From an uncultured Coprococcus sp. (lineage in GTDB: Bacteria; Bacillota; Clostridia; Lachnospirales; Lachnospiraceae), in the NCBI GenBank assembly GCA_900557435.1, contig USSH01000030.1, positions 1 to 15,053 of the forward strand: a DNA stretch of 15,053 nt, given 5' to 3'. Positions 1-7,786 of this stretch are shown in pieces (within the stretch, counting starts at the first letter, position 1; every line of letters starts with the position of its first letter). Position numbers and translations under genes: made by a program. The notes under the pieces were generated by a model. The model ran no database searches. It worked only from the letters and a program-made list of their open reading frames with translations, and had not been told where the DNA came from.

Positions 1-1101
1 AGAGAGATACAGGATCTTGGATATGAGATAGTCCAGGTTGAGGACGGAAGGATAACATTTGCCGGAGATGAGAGTGCCATAGCCAGGGCAAATGTATTTA
101 TAAGAACGGCAGAGAGGATAATGCTCAAGTGTGGCAGCTTTAAGGCTACCACATTTGATGAGCTTTTCGAGGGAACAAAGGCGATCGCCTGGGAGAAGTA
201 CCTCACCAGAGATGCAAAATTCTGGGTGTCAAAGGCGACATCAAACAAGAGCGCGCTCTTCAGCCCTTCGGACATACAGTCCATAGTAAAGAAAGCTATG
301 GTCGAGAGGATGAAGAAGACATATAGAGTATCATGGTTCACAGAGGATGGCGCGAGCTATCCGGTCCGTGTGTTTATATTTAAGGATATAGTCACGATAG
401 CACTTGACACTTCCGGCGTATCACTCCATAAGAGGGGATACAGGAAGCTCGTGGGTAAGGCACCGATATCGGAGACTCTGGCATCTGCGCTTATAATGCT
501 TACCCCTTGGAACAGAGACAGGATCCTTGTCGATCCATTTTGTGGCAGTGGTACATTTCCTATAGAGGCTGCCATGATAGGAGCGCATATTGCACCGGGA
601 ATGGACAGGGAATTCACTGCCCAGGAGTGGGGAAAGGTGTGTGACAAAAAGATATGGTACAGTGCAGTCGATGAGGCACACGATCTGATAGACCACGATG
701 TGAAGATGAACATCCAGGGATACGATCTTGACTCGGACATGGTGAAATGTGCCATGGAGAATGCAAAGGCTGCGGGGGTTGACCAGCATATACATTTCCA
801 GCAGAGAGATGTGAAGGATCTCAGGAATCCGAAAAAATATGGATTTGTCATCACAAACCCACCGTATGGAGAGAGACTTGAGGAGAAGGAGGCACTTCCG
901 GAGCTGTACAGGATAATAGGTGAGAGCTACAGGAATCTGGACGACTGGTCAATGTTCCTCATTACATCATACGCTGATGCAGAGAAATATATTGGAAGAA
1001 AGGCGGACAAGAACCGCAAGATATACAATGGTATGATAAAGTCCTATTTCTATCAGTTTATGGGACCAAAGCCACCTAAAAGAAGGAGAGAAGACAGTTG
1101 A
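1..1101 (+). CDS. THUMP-domain class I SAM-dependent rRNA methyltransferase (RlmL/YpsC family), 5'-truncated by the window edge
   Basis: The reading frame is open from base 1 to the stop at 1099-1101, so 366 codons are present and the true start lies upstream. The ATG at 121 is internal, because conserved THUMP-type sequence precedes it. The first roughly 110 residues are the end of the THUMP RNA-binding domain. The remainder is a UPF0020-type methyltransferase domain, with the SAM-binding motif DPFCGSGTF near 532-558 and the catalytic NPPYGERL motif near 856-879. Members of this family (Bacillus YpsC, the N-terminal half of E. coli RlmL) methylate N2 of a guanine in 23S rRNA. That substrate is inferred from the family. 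The C-terminus is a short basic tail (KPPKRRRE) that may contact RNA. The next gene starts inside the stop codon, so the two are probably cotranscribed. Identity is firm at family level, less so for the exact rRNA position. Confidence 0.93.
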   Translation, partial: REIQDLGYEIVQVEDGRITFAGDESAIARANVFIRTAERIMLKCGSFKATTFDELFEGTKAIAWEKYLTRDAKFWVSKATSNKSALFSPSDIQSIVKKAMVERMKKTYRVSWFTEDGASYPVRVFIFKDIVTIALDTSGVSLHKRGYRKLVGKAPISETLASALIMLTPWNRDRILVDPFCGSGTFPIEAAMIGAHIAPGMDREFTAQEWGKVCDKKIWYSAVDEAHDLIDHDVKMNIQGYDLDSDMVKCAMENAKAAGVDQHIHFQQRDVKDLRNPKKYGFVITNPPYGERLEEKEALPELYRIIGESYRNLDDWSMFLITSYADAEKYIGRKADKNRKIYNGMIKSYFYQFMGPKPPKRRREDS

Positions 1102-2792
1102 AAAAGCTGGTTTATATAGTTCTTATATGTGCCATTGGAATTCTGGCATATTATGGGATGCAGAATCCGATTGGAAGATTTGAAAAGAATAAAGAAGAAC
1201 AGCATGCCGCTCAGGTTTTGTCGGGCAAGCTTGCAGAAAACTACAATTCAGAGGGGCTGAAACTCAAGATAAATGGCAGTGATGTTGAGGATGAGCAGTA
1301 TATGCCATATATCGGCTCTGATCTCCATGTCATGCTGCCGGCGAAAACTTTGAAGGATAAGCTGGGGTGTACGGTTGACGAGTATGAAAATGGAAGTGTG
1401 ATCATAAAGAGAAATGACCACGTGGTCAAAATCGTGCCGGGTTCTCCGGAAGCTAGTTTTGACGGTGAGAAAGTGGCTTTGCAGACACTCCCGGTGAAAA
1501 GCAATGATGTGTTGTATCTTCCTATTGAGTATATAAGTGATGCCATTGACTACACCTGTGAATATACTTATTCATCCGGGCAGATATCACTTCAGAAGAA
1601 GGGTGAGGATGTAACACTTCCGGCATCGTATGATATGCGAAAGGAAGGCCGGGTGACAGAAGTCAGGGATCAGGGTGATTCCGGAACCTGTTGGGCATTT
1701 GCATCTCTGGCGGCGCTGGAGACCACGCTTATGCCGGATGAGAATCTTCAGTTCTCTGTTGACAACATGACCAAGAACAATGGATTTGGAATAGAGCAGT
1801 TTGAGGGCGGACAGTATAGGATGAGTATAGCCTACCTTGCATCATGGAAGGGACCGGTGCTTGAGAAGGACGATCCTTATGGTGATGATGAGACCAATTC
1901 TAAACTCAAAGCGGTCAAACATCTTCAGGAAGCAGAGATAATTGAGGATAAGGATCTGGAGGCGGTCAAGGAAGCTGTATATAAGAAGGGTGGAGTTGAG
2001 ACCGCGATATACAGTGACATGGTGGACGCTGAAAGTGATTCTGAATATTACAATAGAGATCACAGCTCATACTATTATGACGGCACGGAGGGAATCAACC
2101 ACGATGTGGTCATAGTTGGATGGGATGACAATTACAGCAGAAGCAACTTTAACAAGAAGCCGGAGAAGGACGGTGCATTTATCTGCAAGAACAGCTGGGG
2201 CACTGACTTTGGCGATGAGGGATATTTCTATATATCATATTATGATGCGCACATATGCGAGACGAGCGTTGTGTACACGAAGCTGGAGCCGGCGGACAAT
2301 TACGACAAGATTTATCAGGCGGACAAGCTTGGCTGGGTCGGTGTGCTGGGATTTGACAATGAGGAGGCTTACTTTGCAAATGTATACACGGCGGGCAAGA
2401 GCGAGGAGCTTGCTGCTGTGTCATTCTATGCAACGGGTGCAAAGACTACATATGACGTGTATGTTGTGACGGATTTTCAGGATGAGGACAGTCTGGCTGA
2501 TCGAAAGCTTGTGGCATCAGGCGAAGTCGAGTATGCCGGATATTATACTGTGGATCTGGATCAGGCGGAGAAGCTTGCTGATGGAAAGAAATTTGCGGTT
2601 GTGGTTCATATAACCACGCCGGATACGAAATATCCGATAGCCATAGAGTACGATGCGGATTCACTGACGGACAGTTTCGACATAAAGGACGGCGAGGGAT
2701 ATCTGAGTCTGTATGGCAAGCAGTGGTACAGTGCGGAGAAGGATAGGAAATGTAATGTGTGCCTGAAGGCATTTACGAAGGCTGCCGATTAG
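1098..2792 (+). CDS. Membrane-anchored papain-family (C1A) cysteine protease with copper-amine-oxidase-like N domain
   Basis: This is a 564-residue protein. The start is TTG at 1098, with GGAGAG at 1085-1090 seven bases upstream, and it overlaps the preceding stop by 4 nt (TTGA). Residues 4-20 form a hydrophobic segment after two lysines, a signal anchor or signal peptide, so the rest is probably extracytoplasmic. Residues about 56-168 resemble the copper-amine-oxidase N-terminal domain common in Clostridia surface proteins, probably a spacer or binding module. Residues about 174-395 are a papain fold. The oxyanion Gln is Q192, the nucleophile is C198 in SGTCWAF, the histidine is H335 in GINHDVVIVGW, and the asparagine is N365 in CKNSWG, so the active site is complete. 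No classical I29 inhibitory propeptide is seen. Residues about 400-560 are beta-rich, like the lectin-like domain that follows such protease domains in Firmicutes. The substrate is unknown. It has no sortase motif. Confidence 0.88.
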   Translation: MKKLVYIVLICAIGILAYYGMQNPIGRFEKNKEEQHAAQVLSGKLAENYNSEGLKLKINGSDVEDEQYMPYIGSDLHVMLPAKTLKDKLGCTVDEYENGSVIIKRNDHVVKIVPGSPEASFDGEKVALQTLPVKSNDVLYLPIEYISDAIDYTCEYTYSSGQISLQKKGEDVTLPASYDMRKEGRVTEVRDQGDSGTCWAFASLAALETTLMPDENLQFSVDNMTKNNGFGIEQFEGGQYRMSIAYLASWKGPVLEKDDPYGDDETNSKLKAVKHLQEAEIIEDKDLEAVKEAVYKKGGVETAIYSDMVDAESDSEYYNRDHSSYYYDGTEGINHDVVIVGWDDNYSRSNFNKKPEKDGAFICKNSWGTDFGDEGYFYISYYDAHICETSVVYTKLEPADNYDKIYQADKLGWVGVLGFDNEEAYFANVYTAGKSEELAAVSFYATGAKTTYDVYVVTDFQDEDSLADRKLVASGEVEYAGYYTVDLDQAEKLADGKKFAVVVHITTPDTKYPIAIEYDADSLTDSFDIKDGEGYLSLYGKQWYSAEKDRKCNVCLKAFTKAAD

Positions 2793-2876
2793 AACGTATA
2801 AAACGAGAAGTATTGATGCAGATTTATAAAATTGATAAATTTTAAATGAGTTGACAACAAAGAGACAAGGGCTGAA

Positions 2877-2905
2877 CGTGGATAAAACAATGTATTTGTG
2901 GATAA
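2877..2905 (-). promoter_or_regulatory. Pair of DnaA-box-like 9-mers
   Basis: On the + strand the 166-base gap contains CGTGGATAA (2877-2885) and TGTGGATAA (2897-2905). Read on the - strand these are TTATCCACG and TTATCCACA. The second is an exact match to the DnaA-box consensus and the first differs at the last base. They have the same orientation and are 20 bp apart, about two helical turns. An A/T-rich stretch lies just upstream at 2821-2850. They may be DnaA regulatory or titration sites upstream of the RdgB-family gene. Nothing here shows that DnaA binds. Confidence 0.45.
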
Positions 2906-2959
2906 CATTCCAAAATCCGCGGAAAACTTTTCAGTCTTAGAGGGAAAGGAGTCGTATAT

Positions 2960-3565
2960 ATGGATAAACTTATATTTGCAACCGGAAATGAAGGTAAGAT
3001 GAAGGAGGTCCGCATGATACTTGCGGATCTTGGCTATGAGATACAGTCCATGAAGGAGGCTGGTATCAATGTTGATATAGTCGAGGACGGAAAGACATTT
3101 GAGGAGAATGCCCTTATCAAGGCGAGGGCGATCAGCAAGGAGACTGGATGTCTGGTGCTTGCTGATGATTCTGGTCTGGAGGTTGACTACATGGACAAGG
3201 CGCCTGGAATATACAGCGCGAGATTCCTCGGCGAGGACACATCATACAGGATAAAGAACCAGTACATAATAGACAAGCTGGCCGGGGTTCCGGATCCTGA
3301 GAGGACAGCAAGATTTGTGTGTGCCATAGCAGCGGTGTTCCCGGATGGAAGCGAGTACACGGAGCGTGGAACCATAGAGGGAATCATTGGCTACGAGGAG
3401 CGCGGCGAGAACGGATTTGGTTATGATCCAATATTCTTCCTGCCTGAAAAGGGCAAGACTACGGCGGAGCTTGACCCAGAGGAGAAGAACGAGATAAGCC
3501 ACCGCGGAAATGCACTCAGACTGATGAAGGACGTCATCAGAGCGCACAGGGAGAGTAAGCAGTAA
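2960..3565 (+). CDS. rdgB: RdgB/HAM1-family non-canonical purine NTP pyrophosphatase (XTP/dITP diphosphatase)
   Basis: A 201-residue protein of the normal family length. The ATG at 2960 is preceded by AAAGGAG at 2945-2951. The HAM1 family hydrolyses deaminated purine nucleotides (dITP, XTP) to monophosphate and pyrophosphate in the cytosol, keeping them out of DNA and RNA. Hallmarks visible are ATGNEGK at residues 7-13 (nucleotide binding), LADDSGLEVD at 67-76 with the metal-binding acidic pair, FGYDPIF at 153-159 (base recognition) and SHRGNA at 180-185. It lies 57 bases before a YfcE-type gene, the same order as ysnA-ysnB in Bacillus, so the two probably share a transcript. Confidence 0.96.
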   Translation: MDKLIFATGNEGKMKEVRMILADLGYEIQSMKEAGINVDIVEDGKTFEENALIKARAISKETGCLVLADDSGLEVDYMDKAPGIYSARFLGEDTSYRIKNQYIIDKLAGVPDPERTARFVCAIAAVFPDGSEYTERGTIEGIIGYEERGENGFGYDPIFFLPEKGKTTAELDPEEKNEISHRGNALRLMKDVIRAHRESKQ

Positions 3566-3622
3566 CCAGGTATAATCAGTTGGTGATCAGTGGGATAGAT
3601 GGATTCTCGTTAGGAGGAATAG

Positions 3623-4159
3623 ATGAAGGTACTGATAATAAGTGACACTCATGGCAAGAGCAGCTGCATACAACAGATACATGGCATAGTCGGCGACGTG
3701 GACATGCTGATACACCTCGGTGATGTAGAGGGAGACGAAAAGCTGATACATGATCTTTTTGACTGCGAAATCCACATGGTGAGGGGAAACTGCGACTACA
3801 ACGCGGAACTCCCGATTTATGATGAGTTCAACATCGGGGACAAAAAGGCATTTATAACCCATGGACACAGGTACAGCGTGAACAGTGGAATCTCCTATCT
3901 GGAGGAACTTGTCGATACGGAGGGATATGACTTCGTGATGTATGGACATACCCACCGCCGTGATCTGACGTGCTACAAGGATTCATACATTGTCAATCCG
4001 GGAAGTCTGGCTTTCCCGAGGGATAACAGAATAGGAACGTACATGCTGCTTGACTTCGATCAGCACGGAACACCTTTCTTTGCGGAGAATGAGCTGCCGA
4101 AGTTTGACACACCGGAGGAGAAGAAGAGAAAGAAGTTTTTTGAGGATCTGTGGGGATAG
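3623..4159 (+). CDS. YfcE/MJ0936-family metallophosphoesterase
   Basis: A 178-residue calcineurin-like phosphoesterase. The ATG at 3623 follows AGGAGGA at 3612-3618. Metal-ligand motifs appear in canonical order: D8 and H10 in SDTHG, D34 in LGDVEG, N56 in RGNCD, H80/H82 in THGH, and H109/H111 in GHTHR, followed by the NPGS motif at 125-128. This binuclear metal centre hydrolyses phosphodiesters in vitro in characterised relatives; the physiological substrate is not settled. The C-terminus has a charged stretch (EEKKRKKFF) beyond the core fold. A strong terminator begins 26 bases after the stop, closing the RdgB-YfcE unit. Confidence 0.94.
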   Translation: MKVLIISDTHGKSSCIQQIHGIVGDVDMLIHLGDVEGDEKLIHDLFDCEIHMVRGNCDYNAELPIYDEFNIGDKKAFITHGHRYSVNSGISYLEELVDTEGYDFVMYGHTHRRDLTCYKDSYIVNPGSLAFPRDNRIGTYMLLDFDQHGTPFFAENELPKFDTPEEKKRKKFFEDLWG

Positions 4160-4185
4160 GATGGATATAAAAGTAGTATAGTTGG

Positions 4186-4225
4186 TGCCGGGCACTTCAT
4201 CGTGATGTAGGTGCCCGGCATTTTT
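4186..4225 (+). terminator. Intrinsic terminator after the YfcE-family gene
   Basis: A perfect 10-bp GC-rich stem pairs TGCCGGGCAC (4186-4195) with GTGCCCGGCA (4211-4220). The 15-nt loop can itself partly pair (CATC with GATG). Five T residues follow at 4221-4225. It ends only 22 bases before the likely start of the next gene, so it separates the housekeeping unit from the cassette but also sits in that cassette's leader. Confidence 0.92.
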
Positions 4226-4234
4226 GAATATGGG

Positions 4235-4241
4235 AAGGGGG
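4235..4241 (+). promoter_or_regulatory. Ribosome binding site that favours the GTG start at 4248
   Basis: AAGGGGG lies six bases before the GTG at 4248. Upstream in-frame candidates (TTG 4224 inside the terminator T-run, ATG 4230) have no Shine-Dalgarno sequence. Starting at GTG also gives the N-terminus MEFGF, like the conserved FGW/FGF beginning of the DUF6361 family. Confidence 0.65.
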
Positions 4242-4247
4242 ATACTT

Positions 4248-5648
4248 GTGGAGTTTGGATTTTGCAGTTTGTATGGGAAAGATGATAGGGGAATAAGCAA
4301 TTTTTTTAAGGAGGCAAATAACAGGGATGTCCTGGGACTTAGACCTATGAACAACAGGATCTCGGAGATACTGTTTCCAGAGTGCACGACACTTATGCCT
4401 AATCTGGTATATATCTATTATCTCAACGCTATATATCATGTACTTAAAGAAAAGGGATCAGAGGATGATGTTGATTATTATGAAAGAATGATCAGTCACC
4501 ATATAGTTGAAAAACATCGTGAAGAGTGCAAAGGAAAGGGATTCTTTGACGATGCAAAGGACCGCGCTTACAAGAAATATAAGAATAAGATGAAGATGCT
4601 GCATTATCTGGACGAAAAGTATTCAATAAATGGTGTATGCTTATTGGATATATTGAGAGAGACAGACCGATATAGATTTGTGAAAAATGTGATAGATAAT
4701 GTTGAAGTTGGTTCGGATGTAGAAGATCTCACAGATTATGAAAAGGGCTGTATCTATAGCCCGGGGAAATTGGATGAAATAGAGAAACTGGATTATATAA
4801 GGCGGGTGTTGATGCCGGATGATAGCCGAATATGCAGATATTCATATACATCGAATATTATCACCAGTTTCCTTGGATTTAAAAGAGCACCTGTATCAAA
4901 TGAAAAAGATGTACTAAAGGAAGATTCTGTATCAAAAATATATAAAAAAGGTAAAGAGGGTAAATTCAAATATGAAAAACTTGAAGATTTACTTGAAGAG
5001 TTAAAAATAAAACAAAATAGTAAGAGCCTTTATGAATTTGAAGAAATTGACAATTATGGCGAGAGTATTGTAGGGATAGATAGTGGATTTCGTATGTATG
5101 AATATCTTCGCCAGTCCCAGATATATTCTATTATCCAGTATATTGCCAAGCTCAGTTATAAACGGCGGCTGTTCAGCAGAGATGACGATAAACGTAAATC
5201 ATATGAAGAAAAAATCAGATCTGAGATTGCAGCGTATTTCGAGATCAGCACTGAAATAAAAGATGATAAAATAAGAAATTGCTGGGAAAAGAAATATGAA
5301 AATTTTAAAGGGTTTGTCAGTCAGGGGGAAGACGGGGATTTAGGTGAATGCTGGTATTTTATTAATAAATTAACCGAAAAATTGGAGAAAGTAGATATAA
5401 ATGACATAAATACAAGTGATATAGAGAAAATTGCCGGGATCGTGGAGGAAAGAGAGAAACAAGTGCAGGGGGCTGCGTCAAAGCTTGGCACTAATCTAAG
5501 AAATATAGAAGACACAGAGGATTATATAGATACATTCAGGTGGGAGTATCGTCCTACAGAAAGTCAAAACAGATCTCCGGGAACCATAACCATGTGTGTA
5601 AGCTATTATATATCAGAATTGTTTTATGATTATATAAAATGGGAGTAA
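4248..5648 (+). CDS. DUF6361-like protein, first gene of the predicted defence cassette
   Basis: A 466-residue protein starting at GTG 4248; the frame is open back to TTG 4224. I recognise only the N-terminus: an FGF opening at residues 3-5, then LGLRPMNNRISEILFPECTT at 29-48, then a Tyr-rich hydrophobic stretch (NLVYIYYL, 52-59). This follows the pattern of DUF6361 proteins (FGW at the start, then LGIG..RD....LFPGTSTI, then a hydrophobic Tyr-containing segment). The match is from memory and the rest of the protein is divergent. The body is highly charged and probably helical (KEDSVSKIYKKGKEGKFKYE around 224-243), with no nuclease, ATPase or methylase motif that I can identify and no membrane segment. 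The biochemical role is unknown. The stop is two bases before the PLD gene's start, so coupled expression is likely. It is clearly more A/T-rich than the genes upstream. Confidence 0.8.
   Translation: MEFGFCSLYGKDDRGISNFFKEANNRDVLGLRPMNNRISEILFPECTTLMPNLVYIYYLNAIYHVLKEKGSEDDVDYYERMISHHIVEKHREECKGKGFFDDAKDRAYKKYKNKMKMLHYLDEKYSINGVCLLDILRETDRYRFVKNVIDNVEVGSDVEDLTDYEKGCIYSPGKLDEIEKLDYIRRVLMPDDSRICRYSYTSNIITSFLGFKRAPVSNEKDVLKEDSVSKIYKKGKEGKFKYEKLEDLLEELKIKQNSKSLYEFEEIDNYGESIVGIDSGFRMYEYLRQSQIYSIIQYIAKLSYKRRLFSRDDDKRKSYEEKIRSEIAAYFEISTEIKDDKIRNCWEKKYENFKGFVSQGEDGDLGECWYFINKLTEKLEKVDINDINTSDIEKIAGIVEEREKQVQGAASKLGTNLRNIEDTEDYIDTFRWEYRPTESQNRSPGTITMCVSYYISELFYDYIKWE
5641..5645 (+). promoter_or_regulatory. 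Ribosome binding site that favours the ATG at 5651
   Basis: GGGAG sits five bases before ATG 5651. The alternative ATG at 5639 would overlap the upstream gene by 10 nt, lacks any Shine-Dalgarno sequence, and would place this GGGAG inside the coding region. The preference costs only four residues. Confidence 0.65.
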
Positions 5649-5650
5649 AT

Positions 5651-7786
5651 ATGGAAAATACAGAGGATATATATTTATTGGACAAGCTTCGTCCACCAAA
5701 GGGATACGAAACCACGGGCGCATTGCTGTGCACATATAGTATTGATGCAAAAGCATTGTTGTCGGCACTGTTATATATGAGGGATATACCGGCAAAGGGG
5801 ATGGACAGTGGTACAAGTCTGTCGATCACAGAGCGGTTGAAGATACTGTTTGATAAAGGTATAGAGGACATGGAATGGATGGAGGAGCATATAGTATTTG
5901 TCTGTAATAATGGCTATGACAAGAGCTCGGCATCCACGATGTATCAGTACACAAGACGGTTTACGGCGTATTACACGATTCCGCTTGGAGAGCGTGATCA
6001 CAGCTTTCATCCCAAAATGTATCTGGTGAAGTTTGAGAAAAAAGATAATATGGCGGAGGGGGCAGATACATTGTTCCGATTGATTATAGGCAGTATGAAT
6101 CTGGTGAATTCACACAACAAGGAATTTGCTGCATGTATGGAGCTTGAAGCGTACAGGGAACAGGATGTGCCTGAAACAGACAGGGACAAATATGTAAAAC
6201 TGAAAGGTACAAAAGCTGATATATCAGATGCGATAGATAGATTGCTTGGATATGAAAGAGAAAACGGCAGATCTGATAGTCCATATATCGACAACCGGAA
6301 CATAGGCAAGGTCATAGAGAATCTTGCTGTGGACTCATATTACTTTAAAAAGGATGAGCTCCCGGAGATCACAGCATTTGGGGAAGCTTTCCCAGGTACA
6401 GAATTCAAAGATATGCTAAAAGGGGCAGATCACATATTTTCACCGTTTTTATCAGATCGTTTTTTGAGAGAATGCCCAAAGAAAACTAACATATATACTA
6501 TGGAAAATGAACTGACAAAGCTGGGGTATGAACGTTGTGCTGAAAAGCAGATAGTGGAGGATGATGACAAAACTGACAGCCGCCAGTTCTATGTGTATGA
6601 GATAGAGGAGAATCAGGTAAACAGAAAACCATCAAGTTCACATTTTAAGGCATATCTGTCAGATAAAGATCAATGGGTTTATGTGGGATCACTGAATTTT
6701 TCCAACAGAGCATTTGGAAATAACAGAGAACTGGTGGTGAAGCTTCAAGATATAACGGAACAACGGTATGGTTGTATAAAGACAGCGTTTCAAGAAGATT
6801 ATAGACTGTACACATATAGAAAAAGATCCCAAGGTACTGAATCTGAAGAGTATGAACTCGATATAGATAGTGAGTTTAGAAAATTGGCACTACAGATAAG
6901 TCAGATGTATGCTGTAAATTTCAGCCAAAGTGATAATTATACGCTGACCGTTTGCAGGACGGGGATTGCGACGGCGCAAGAGAAGGATAATGTCGGTGAG
7001 CTGATCACTTCGATCAATGAGGGCCTGACTACTTTGGAAAAATTTATAACAAAGCGAAATATCCCAGAAGAAAATAAATTAGTGAGGGATGAAAGTGCTG
7101 AATACGATCATATATCCGTAAAGATATGTCCTGTCGATTATCCGGAAAGAAGTGAGAATCTGCTAAAAATCACATTTGCGGATGAGATATCGGAAGATCC
7201 CAATTCTGATGTTCTGGAGACGGATATATCCTGGTCAGGACTTAACAGAAGAAAGGCAGGGCAGCAGTTTATCCTGACACTTGAATATAAGAACAAAGAA
7301 TACGCTCGGGCAAACATACATATATGCTGGTGTGCTCAGCCCAATGATAATGATGGAGACGAGACAGACGCGGCAGATGATATGTTAGATGTGCAGAGAA
7401 TATTGATATATGAGAAAATAGCAGGTTTGTTAAGCAGCAGAAATTATAAAGACAGCAGTATAGATAAGCCGGAGAATGACTCTGATGATTCTGGGAAACG
7501 GCTGGGCGTTAAGGATTGGGAGCGTTATATAAGAAAATGCATTCCTACGTTAGAAGAGCTGATTCAAAGATGTATAAACGAGAAGAAAAGTCTGGATTCA
7601 GTCTTAACAGGATATGAGAACCGGGTGAAGTCTATATACGAAATGTACGCGCTTAGAAACAAAGGTATGTCACAGGAGGAACAGGCAGAAATAGCATGTA
7701 TGGATAAAAAGCTGGTTGAAAATATGATGGCGCAATTCGAATGTTTAAAAGGGGAAATCAAATATGACGGACAGAGGTGGAATTGA
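5651..7786 (+). CDS. Phospholipase D-superfamily nuclease with two HxK/GSxN motifs
   Basis: A 711-residue protein from ATG 5651 (715 from ATG 5639). An N-terminal segment (LLCTYSID, residues 25-32) matches the opening strand of helicase-associated PLD nucleases. The first half-site is HPK at 120-122 with GSMN at 147-150 and KEFA at 157-160. The second is HFK at 331-333 with GSLN at 346-349 and NNRE at 357-360. Two half-sites suggest that one chain forms the whole active site, with both histidines needed. The canonical Asp of HKD is absent after the Lys in both, as in several DNA-cleaving PLD family members. Residues about 430-570 look beta-rich and the last 140 helical; I recognise no domain there. 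By family it should cut DNA phosphodiesters without metal, probably coupled to the helicase, whose start codon lies 23 nt inside this gene. It is longer than DrmC of DISARM. Confidence 0.85.
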   Translation: MENTEDIYLLDKLRPPKGYETTGALLCTYSIDAKALLSALLYMRDIPAKGMDSGTSLSITERLKILFDKGIEDMEWMEEHIVFVCNNGYDKSSASTMYQYTRRFTAYYTIPLGERDHSFHPKMYLVKFEKKDNMAEGADTLFRLIIGSMNLVNSHNKEFAACMELEAYREQDVPETDRDKYVKLKGTKADISDAIDRLLGYERENGRSDSPYIDNRNIGKVIENLAVDSYYFKKDELPEITAFGEAFPGTEFKDMLKGADHIFSPFLSDRFLRECPKKTNIYTMENELTKLGYERCAEKQIVEDDDKTDSRQFYVYEIEENQVNRKPSSSHFKAYLSDKDQWVYVGSLNFSNRAFGNNRELVVKLQDITEQRYGCIKTAFQEDYRLYTYRKRSQGTESEEYELDIDSEFRKLALQISQMYAVNFSQSDNYTLTVCRTGIATAQEKDNVGELITSINEGLTTLEKFITKRNIPEENKLVRDESAEYDHISVKICPVDYPERSENLLKITFADEISEDPNSDVLETDISWSGLNRRKAGQQFILTLEYKNKEYARANIHICWCAQPNDNDGDETDAADDMLDVQRILIYEKIAGLLSSRNYKDSSIDKPENDSDDSGKRLGVKDWERYIRKCIPTLEELIQRCINEKKSLDSVLTGYENRVKSIYEMYALRNKGMSQEEQAEIACMDKKLVENMMAQFECLKGEIKYDGQRWN

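Noticed and set aside
357..854. Long reverse-strand ORF of 165 codons inside the THUMP methyltransferase gene
   Set aside because: It is a shadow of a clearly conserved gene, with no ribosome binding site and a low-complexity Ser/Ile-rich translation.
2851..2886. TTGACA at 2851 as a -35 element for the rdgB gene
   Set aside because: No acceptable -10 lies 16-18 bases downstream (GAACGT region). The nearest A/T hexamer is about 24 bases away.
3571..3576. Perfect TATAAT before the YfcE-family gene
   Set aside because: There is no -35-like sequence at proper spacing and no TG extension. It is an A/T hexamer in a short gap of what is probably one operon.
4224..4247. TTG 4224 or ATG 4230 as the start of the DUF6361-like gene
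   Set aside because: TTG overlaps the terminator T-run and neither has a Shine-Dalgarno sequence, whereas GTG 4248 has AAGGGGG at good spacing and gives the family-like N-terminus.
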